In this document: piece after piece, positions 58,900-64,000 of the stretch
Position numbering within the stretch: the stretch's first letter is position 1
How the letters are laid out: every line of letters begins with the position of its first letter
Origin: Flavicella marina
GTDB taxonomy: Bacteria > Bacteroidota > Bacteroidia > Flavobacteriales > Flavobacteriaceae
Length of the DNA: 64,000 bases
NCBI RefSeq assembly: GCF_009193215.1
Contig: NZ_VYVA01000001.1
Coordinates: 124,001 to 188,000 of the forward strand
Direction: 5' to 3'
Notes under the pieces: model-generated
The model's database searches: none
What the model was told of the DNA's origin: nothing
What the model saw: the letters and a program-made list of their open reading frames with translations, nothing else
Position numbers and translations under genes: made by a program

Positions 58900-59190
58900 T
58901 TAAATATTGTTATAAAAATCAATTGCTTCACCATCTGACAATTGAACGATTGCTTTTTTGTATTGACCAACCATACCAGAAACAACACCTTTCTTAGTGA
59001 ATTTTTGTGTTCTTGTTACTGGGTAAACCATTGTTCTTACTTTCTCTACTGATACTCCGTAAGCAGCTTCAACAGCTTTTTTGATCTCTACCTTATTTGC
59101 TCCTACAGCTACTTTAAAAGTGTAACGATTAAATGTTTCACTATCGTTAGTTGCTTTTTCTGTGATAATAGGTTTAATTAAAATACTCAT
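58900..59190 (-). CDS. rplW: 50S ribosomal protein L23
   Basis: 96 residues: MSILIKPIITEKATNDSETFNRYTFKVAVGANKVEIKKAVEAAYGVSVEKVRTM. It is at the tunnel exit and docks trigger factor and SRP. It lies between rplD (seven bases) and rplB (nine bases). Confidence 0.97.
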   Translation of the reverse strand: MSILIKPIITEKATNDSETFNRYTFKVAVGANKVEIKKAVEAAYGVSVEKVRTMVYPVTRTQKFTKKGVVSGMVGQYKKAIVQLSDGEAIDFYNNI

Positions 59191-59197
59191 CTCTTCC

Positions 59198-59827
59198 CTA
59201 TTTGCTTAAATTAGACTCAATTCCTTCTAAAGCTCCTTCTAACAAAACAACTTTATTTGTATTCAAGACTTTGTAAGTACTTAACTCTTCGCTAGTAATT
59301 ACAGAAGTCTTTTTCAAGTTACGTGAAGACAAATACACATTGTTATTTGAATTTCCTAAAACAAATAAAGACTTAGAGTTCTCTAAACCAAATGCCTTTA
59401 ACACATTTACAAAGTTCTTAGTTTTTGCTGTTTCAAAATTGAAATCTTCAACAACAACAACATTTTGCTCTTTAGCTTGTGTACTTAAAGCTGACTTACG
59501 AGCCAAACGCTTTAAGTTTTTGTTTAATTTGAAAGAATAGTTTCTTGGTCTTGGACCAAAAACTCTACCTCCACCTCTAAAAACAGGAGATTTAATAGAC
59601 CCTGCACGAGCAGTACCTGTACCTTTCTGTTTTTTAATCTTTCTAGTTGAACCAGCAATCTCAGCTCTTTCTTTAGCTTTATGCGTTCCTTGTCTTTTGT
59701 TAGCCAAGTGCTGCTTAACATCTAAATAAATAGCATGCTTGTTTGGTTCCAATCCGAATATAGCATCAGAAAGCTCAACTTGTCTTCCTGTGTCTTTTCC
59801 TGTAATATCTAAAACTGCTACTTTCAT
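59198..59827 (-). CDS. rplD: 50S ribosomal protein L4
   Basis: 209 residues: LAN-KRQGTHKAKERAEIAGSTRKIKKQKGTGTARAGSIKSPVFRGGGRVFGP is the long tunnel loop, and the globular domain has NVVVVEDFNFETAKTKNFVNVLKAFGLE. In E. coli L4 represses the S10 operon by acting on its leader, so it is the best candidate to act on the rplC leader here. Its start codon overlaps the rplC stop codon by one base. Confidence 0.97.
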   Translation of the reverse strand: MKVAVLDITGKDTGRQVELSDAIFGLEPNKHAIYLDVKQHLANKRQGTHKAKERAEIAGSTRKIKKQKGTGTARAGSIKSPVFRGGGRVFGPRPRNYSFKLNKNLKRLARKSALSTQAKEQNVVVVEDFNFETAKTKNFVNVLKAFGLENSKSLFVLGNSNNNVYLSSRNLKKTSVITSEELSTYKVLNTNKVVLLEGALEGIESNLSK

Positions 59828-60444
59828 TACTTCTCAACTGTTATATAAGCGTTCTTATGTCCAGGAACACACCCTTTCACAACAAGTAAATTCTTATCAG
59901 AAACTACTTTTAAAACTCTTAAATTTTGAACTTTTACATTTTCACCACCCATTCTTCCGGCCATACGCATTCCTTTGAATACTCTAGCTGGATATGAAGC
60001 AGCACCGATAGAACCAGGAGCTCTTAAACGGTTATGTTGACCATGCGTCGCTTGACCAACTCCGGCAAAACCATGACGTTTTACAACACCTTGGAAACCT
60101 TTACCTTTTGAAACTGCAGTAACATCTACAAATTCACCTTCTTCAAATAGCTCTACTGTTAAAGTATCACCTAATTTGTACTCCTCATCAAAACCTGCAA
60201 ATTCAACGACTTTTTTCTTAGCAGAGGTTCCAGCCTTTTTAAAGTGACCTTTTAACGCATTTGACGTACGTTTTTCTGCTTTGTCATCGAAACCTAATTG
60301 TAAAGCGGCATAACCGTCTACTTCTTCAGTTCTGACTTGGGTAACTACACAAGGACCACATTCGATAACTGTACAAGGAATATTCTTCCCGTTTGCATCA
60401 AATAAGCTGGTCATTCCGATTTTTCTTCCTATTAACCCAGACAT
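59827..60444 (-). CDS. rplC: 50S ribosomal protein L3
   Basis: 205 residues: [28 protein letters not shown], and the conserved loop [51 protein letters not shown]. It is one of the first proteins of 50S assembly. Here it is the first gene of a new transcript: rpsJ is 352 bases upstream behind a terminator. Confidence 0.97.
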   Translation of the reverse strand: MSGLIGRKIGMTSLFDANGKNIPCTVIECGPCVVTQVRTEEVDGYAALQLGFDDKAEKRTSNALKGHFKKAGTSAKKKVVEFAGFDEEYKLGDTLTVELFEEGEFVDVTAVSKGKGFQGVVKRHGFAGVGQATHGQHNRLRAPGSIGAASYPARVFKGMRMAGRMGGENVKVQNLRVLKVVSDKNLLVVKGCVPGHKNAYITVEK

Positions 60445-60484
60445 TTTATTTATTTATATTAATTATTACTCTCAAATTTATTTC

Positions 60485-60517
60485 AAAAAAAACAGAGCAA
60501 AAATATCTTCAGCTCTG
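60485..60517 (-). terminator. Terminator-like hairpin inside the rplC leader
   Basis: CAGAGC and GCTCTG form a 6-bp stem with a 13-base loop, followed on the minus strand by eight T residues. It lies after the promoter and 41 bases before rplC, so it could act as an attenuator rather than as an end point. Confidence 0.65.
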
Positions 60518-60607
60518 AATCTATTTTTTTACCGTCTTTCCTTCGCTCGCAGCTCCGGACATGTATTCAAACGAATCCAATAGATTTCGCCTGTTTTTAA
60601 TGAGGTG

Positions 60608-60615
60608 CAAATATA
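60608..60615 (-). promoter_or_regulatory. Putative -7 box for the rplC-led ribosomal transcript
   Basis: TATATTTG on the minus strand. The -33 region is a run of T. A perfect 12-bp palindrome lies between the two. Predicted start near 60601. Confidence 0.55.
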
Positions 60616-60743
60616 GAAGATATATCTTGAAAAAAAAAATCATTTTCGAAATATTTATTTTATTCTAATTCCCTCAGAAAAAAGCAGTTAAAACAACCCC
60701 AAAACAAAACATAAATTCTTCAATTTCTATATTACACAAAAGC

Positions 60744-60775
60744 AAAAAAAGGCCATATCAAATGATATAGCCTTT
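60744..60775 (-). terminator. Terminator after rpsJ
   Basis: AAAGGC-C-ATATCA and TGATAT-A-GCCTTT pair with one mismatch around a 2-base centre, followed by seven T residues on the minus strand. It ends the rpsL-rpsG-fusA-rpsJ transcript. Confidence 0.88.
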
Positions 60776-60796
60776 GTTCTTTATTAAAGAGAGAAA

Positions 60797-61102
60797 TTAA
60801 ACTTTAATCTCTACTTCAACTCCACTAGGTAGTTCTAATTTCATTAAAGCATCGATAGTTTTCGAAGAAGAACTATAAATGTCTAACAATCTTTTGAAAG
60901 AACTTAATTGAAATTGCTCTCTAGATTTTTTGTTTACGTGTGGTGAACGTAATACAGTGAAAATCTTTTTATTTGTTGGCAAAGGAATAGGCCCGTTTAC
61001 TACAGCACCAGTACTCTTTACAGTCTTAACGATTTTCTCAGCAGATTTGTCTACTAAATTATAATCGTAAGATTTTAATTTTATTCTAATTTTTTGACTC
61101 AT
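60797..61102 (-). CDS. rpsJ: 30S ribosomal protein S10
   Basis: 101 residues: [64 protein letters not shown]. It belongs to the 30S head and also works as NusE in antitermination. It is the last gene of the str-type transcript (rpsL, rpsG, fusA), 15 bases after fusA, and is separated from rplC by a terminator and a new promoter. No tuf gene lies between fusA and rpsJ. Confidence 0.97.
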   Translation of the reverse strand: MSQKIRIKLKSYDYNLVDKSAEKIVKTVKSTGAVVNGPIPLPTNKKIFTVLRSPHVNKKSREQFQLSSFKRLLDIYSSSSKTIDALMKLELPSGVEVEIKV

Positions 61103-61117
61103 GATATATAATTTAGA

Positions 61118-63241
61118 TTATGCTTTTGATTTTTCAATTACATCTTCAGATACATTTGAAGGTGTTTGCGCATAGTGAGAGAACGACATTGTCGATGTTG
61201 CTCTACCTGATGATAAAGTACGTAATGTTGTTACGTAACCAAACATTTCAGATAATGGCACCTCAGCTTTAACCACTTTAGAACCTGAACGATCACTCAT
61301 ATCATTAACTTGACCTCTACGTCTATTTAAATCTCCTACAATATCCCCCATGTTTTCTTCTGGTGTCAACACCTCTAACAACATGATTGGCTCAAGGATT
61401 TTAGCTCCAGCTGCTTTCGCACAAGCCTTATATCCCATTTTTGCAGCTAACTCAAAAGATAACGCATCCGAATCTACCGGGTGGAAAGATCCGTCAATCA
61501 ATCTAACTTTTAATGAATCCATAACAAAACCAGCCAAAGGACCATTTTGCATTGATTCTTTAAATCCTTTTTCTACAGCCGGAATGAATTCTTTAGGAAT
61601 ACGTCCACCTTTAATTTCATCAACAAACTGTAATCCAGTTCCTTCGAAATCTTCATCAACAGGCCCCATTTCGAATACGATATCACCAAACTTACCACGT
61701 CCACCAGATTGCTTTTTATAAGTTTCTCTGTGCTCAGTAGCTCTTGTTACAGCTTCTTTATATTCTACTTGTGGTTCACCTTGGTTCACCTCTACTTTAA
61801 ATTCACGCTTCAAACGATCTACTAAAACCTCTAAGTGTAACTCTCCCATTCCTGAGATAACTGTTTGACCAGAAGCCTCATCTGTTTTTACAGTAAATGT
61901 TGGATCCTCCTCAGCTAATTTAGCTAAAGACATACCTAACTTATCTACATCGCCTTTTGTTTTAGGCTCAATAGAAATACCGATTACAGGATCTGGGAAG
62001 TCCATTGATTCTAATACAATAGGAGCTTTCAATGAAGACATAGTATCACCAGTCTTAATATCTTTAAATCCTACTGCAGCACCAATATCACCAGCTTCAA
62101 TAAAATCGATAGCTTTTTGCTCATTTGCATGCATTTGGTAAATTCTTGAAATACGCTCTTTTTTACCAGAACGATTGTTCAAGATATACGAACCAGCATC
62201 TAAACGACCTGAATAAGCACGGAAGAAAGCCAAACGTCCAACGAAAGGATCTGTAGCGATTTTAAATGCCAATGCAGAGAATTCATCTTTTGCATCTGGT
62301 TTTCTTGTAACTTCTTCACCTGAATCAGGATCAGTACCTACAATATTATCTCTATCTAATGGAGAAGGCAAGTAACGACATACAGCATCTAACAAGAATT
62401 GAACTCCTTTGTTTTTAAACGCAGAACCACAAATCATAGGGATGATTGCCATATCCATAACAGCAGCTCTTAAAGCAGCATGTACTTCTTCTTCAGTAAT
62501 TGAGTTTTCATCTTCCATGAATTTTTCCAACAAGTTCTCATCATAAGATGCAACTTCTTCGATCAATTTCGCACGAGCCTCAGCAGCTTCGTCAACCATA
62601 TCCTCAGGAATGTCTACAATATCAAAAGTAGCTCCTTGAGTTTCTTCATGCCAGATAATAGCTCTATTCTTCACTAAGTCAACCACACCTTTGAAATCCA
62701 TCTCTTCACCAATTGGTAAAACGATTTCAACTGCATTAGATCCTAACATTTCTTTTACTTGAGTACATACTCTTGCAAAGTTAGATCCTTGACGGTCCAT
62801 TTTATTTACAAAACCAATTCTTGGCACTTTGTAGTTATCAGCTAATCTCCAGTTAGTTTCTGATTGCGGCTCTACACCATCAACAGCACTAAACAAGAAT
62901 ACTAAACCATCTAATACACGTAATGATCTGTTTACCTCTACAGTAAAATCAACGTGACCAGGAGTATCAATAATATTAAAGTGATATCCTTTTGTATCAG
63001 GAGTTGCTTTTCCATTTTCAACTGGGAATTTCCACTCACAAGTTGTAGCAGCAGAAGTAATTGTAATTCCTCTTTCTTGCTCTTGCTCCATCCAGTCCAT
63101 TGTAGCTGCACCATCATGAACTTCTCCAATCTTATGAGAAACTCCCGTATAATACAATACACGTTCTGTCGTTGTTGTTTTCCCTGCATCAATATGTGCA
63201 GCAATTCCAATATTTCTAGTAAATTTTAAATCTCTTGCCAT
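61118..63241 (-). CDS. fusA: Elongation factor G
   Basis: 707 residues. The GTPase motifs are [15 protein letters not shown] (G1), the RGITI switch region, DTPGHVDF (G3) and NKMD (G4). Domains II-V follow, with the domain IV loop region [16 protein letters not shown] and the conserved VEVLTPEE-like [21 protein letters not shown]. It drives ribosomal translocation. It starts three bases after rpsG. The full-length canonical form and str-operon place indicate the housekeeping copy. Confidence 0.97.
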   Translation of the reverse strand: MARDLKFTRNIGIAAHIDAGKTTTTERVLYYTGVSHKIGEVHDGAATMDWMEQEQERGITITSAATTCEWKFPVENGKATPDTKGYHFNIIDTPGHVDFTVEVNRSLRVLDGLVFLFSAVDGVEPQSETNWRLADNYKVPRIGFVNKMDRQGSNFARVCTQVKEMLGSNAVEIVLPIGEEMDFKGVVDLVKNRAIIWHEETQGATFDIVDIPEDMVDEAAEARAKLIEEVASYDENLLEKFMEDENSITEEEVHAALRAAVMDMAIIPMICGSAFKNKGVQFLLDAVCRYLPSPLDRDNIVGTDPDSGEEVTRKPDAKDEFSALAFKIATDPFVGRLAFFRAYSGRLDAGSYILNNRSGKKERISRIYQMHANEQKAIDFIEAGDIGAAVGFKDIKTGDTMSSLKAPIVLESMDFPDPVIGISIEPKTKGDVDKLGMSLAKLAEEDPTFTVKTDEASGQTVISGMGELHLEVLVDRLKREFKVEVNQGEPQVEYKEAVTRATEHRETYKKQSGGRGKFGDIVFEMGPVDEDFEGTGLQFVDEIKGGRIPKEFIPAVEKGFKESMQNGPLAGFVMDSLKVRLIDGSFHPVDSDALSFELAAKMGYKACAKAAGAKILEPIMLLEVLTPEENMGDIVGDLNRRRGQVNDMSDRSGSKVVKAEVPLSEMFGYVTTLRTLSSGRATSTMSFSHYAQTPSNVSEDVIEKSKA

Positions 63242-63244
63242 TTC

Positions 63245-63721
63245 TTAGAATCTAAAGTGTGAGAATGCTTTGTTTGCTTCAGCCATCTTGTGAACATCCA
63301 CTCTTTTCTTAACAGCAGCTCCTTCTTCTTTAGCAGCAGCTAAAATTTCTCCTGCTAATTTTTGAGCCATTGTTTTCTCATTTCTTTTTCTAGCAAATGA
63401 AATCATCCATTTGATAGCCATAGAAACTTTTCTATCTGGTCTAATTGGCATTGGAATTTGAAAGTTTGCTCCACCTACACGACGGCTACGAACTTCTACT
63501 TGAGGCATTACATTTGACAATGCATCTTTCCAAATCTCTAAGGCAGATTTTTCTTCTTCTCCCTTTTTTTCTTCTACGATATCTAAAGCATCGTAAAATA
63601 CTTTGAACGCTACTGATTTCTTACCATCCCACATTAGCATATTCACAAAACGTGTTGCTAACTGATCGTTAAATTTAGGATCCGGTAAAAGAACTCTTTT
63701 TTTGGCTCTTCTTTTTCTCAT
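63245..63721 (-). CDS. rpsG: 30S ribosomal protein S7
   Basis: 158 residues: [62 protein letters not shown] and NKAFSHFRF at the end. It binds the 3' domain of 16S rRNA. In E. coli S7 represses the str operon at the rpsL-rpsG gap. Here that gap is 62 bases and contains two symmetric elements. Confidence 0.97.
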   Translation of the reverse strand: MRKRRAKKRVLLPDPKFNDQLATRFVNMLMWDGKKSVAFKVFYDALDIVEEKKGEEEKSALEIWKDALSNVMPQVEVRSRRVGGANFQIPMPIRPDRKVSMAIKWMISFARKRNEKTMAQKLAGEILAAAKEEGAAVKKRVDVHKMAEANKAFSHFRF

Positions 63722-63783
63722 GTTTTCTTGAGTTTGTTTTGTTGCAACAAGACGACTACGTGCCTGTCACGAACATTAAAAAT
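63722..63783 (-). other. rpsL-rpsG intercistronic element (possible S7 target)
   Basis: On the minus strand the 62-base gap holds CGTG-ACAGG-CACG (63759-63771) and the 12-bp palindrome TTGTTGCAACAA (63739-63750). It is GC-richer than other gaps in the window. The corresponding gap in E. coli is the S7 repressor site; the link here is by position only. Confidence 0.5.
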
Positions 63784-64000
63784 TTACTTCTTAGGACGTT
63801 TGGCTCCGTATTTAGATCTACGTTGAGTTCTTCCCTCAACACCAGCTGTATCTAAAGCTCCACGAACTACGTGATACTTTACCCCTGGTAAATCTTTAAC
63901 TCTTCCTCCCCTTACTAATACTATCGAGTGCTCTTGTAAATTGTGCCCTTCTCCAGGAATGTATGCATTTACCTCATTACCATTAGTCAAACGAACTCTG
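63784..64000 (-). CDS. rpsL: 30S ribosomal protein S12 (C-terminal part, cut by window edge)
   Basis: 71 residues plus stop are visible. The frame runs off the window, and the TTG at 63990 is an internal Leu codon, not a start. The visible part reads [55 protein letters not shown] and ends in KYGAKRPKK, the C-terminal half of S12. It includes the GRVKDLPGV segment where streptomycin-resistance changes occur in other bacteria. It is first in the str-type transcript. Confidence 0.97.
   Translation of the reverse strand, partial: RVRLTNGNEVNAYIPGEGHNLQEHSIVLVRGGRVKDLPGVKYHVVRGALDTAGVEGRTQRRSKYGAKRPKK

Larger units (their letters stand above)
60445..60796 (-). other. 352-base leader region between rpsJ and rplC
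   Basis: No normal gene is seen. From the rpsJ side it holds the rpsJ terminator, an A/T-rich spacer, a 12-bp palindrome (AAGATATATCTT, 60617-60628), a -7 box, and a leader of about 150 bases. That leader includes an unusually GC-rich stretch (60535-60563), a 13-codon frame (60521-60562) and a terminator-like hairpin. Confidence 0.7.

Noticed and set aside
46730-64000. Single long S10-spc-alpha operon
   Set aside because: Terminators with T runs after rpsJ and after rpsN, each followed by a new promoter box, argue for at least three transcripts.

Overview
The window is ordinary chromosomal DNA of a low-GC Bacteroidetes bacterium, most likely a marine member of the Flavobacteriaceae. The signs are: -7 promoter boxes of the phylum type TAnnTTTG (two with a spaced upstream TTG), A-rich sequence instead of Shine-Dalgarno sites, a DAHP synthase/chorismate mutase fusion, zinc-free ribosomal proteins L36 and S14, and the order rplQ-carA-eno-gltA. 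I see no phage, insertion sequence, integron or CRISPR array.

Layout. 1-3746: a cut-off two-component-type propeller sensor, a LamB-like carbohydrate porin and a PAP2 phosphatase. 3747-13319: ligA, a tripartite RND efflux operon and a DegP-type protease. 13425-17790: an apparent operon rsgA-dtd-nhaC-outer-membrane protein. The last protein is built from three ~168-residue modules. 17914-22093: aromatic amino acid operon pheA-aminotransferase-tyrA-DAHPS/CM, preceded by a complete phenylalanine/tyrosine attenuator with leader peptide, antiterminator and terminator. 22159-29493: GNAT, tRNA-Gly(TCC), rhomboid protease, a lipid A acyltransferase plus GT39 pair, a phosphohexomutase and ribosomal protein S1. 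29841-41527: DEAD-box helicase, DUF1254 lipoprotein, rRNA uracil methyltransferase, TPR protein, gyrA and clpC. 41558-46563: a pentein-fold protein without its catalytic His and Cys, gltA, eno and carA. 46730-64000: the ribosomal super-cluster, all on the minus strand, from rpsL (cut by the window end) to rplQ.

The ribosomal cluster is not one uninterrupted operon. Terminators lie after rpsJ, between rpsN and rpsH, and after rplQ. Strong hairpins sit in the gaps before rpsG, rplC, rpsH, rpsD and rplQ. Several of these genes encode, or lie beside genes for, proteins that act as autogenous repressors in other bacteria (S7, L4, S8, S4), so this may be a lineage-specific set of ribosomal-protein leader RNAs.

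The best-supported regulatory system is the attenuator at 21912-22093. Its 26-residue leader peptide has nine Phe and two Tyr, with eight aromatic residues in a row. It is followed by two mutually exclusive RNA hairpins and preceded by a near-ideal Bacteroidetes promoter. All identifications rest on reading the sequence; no database search was possible.
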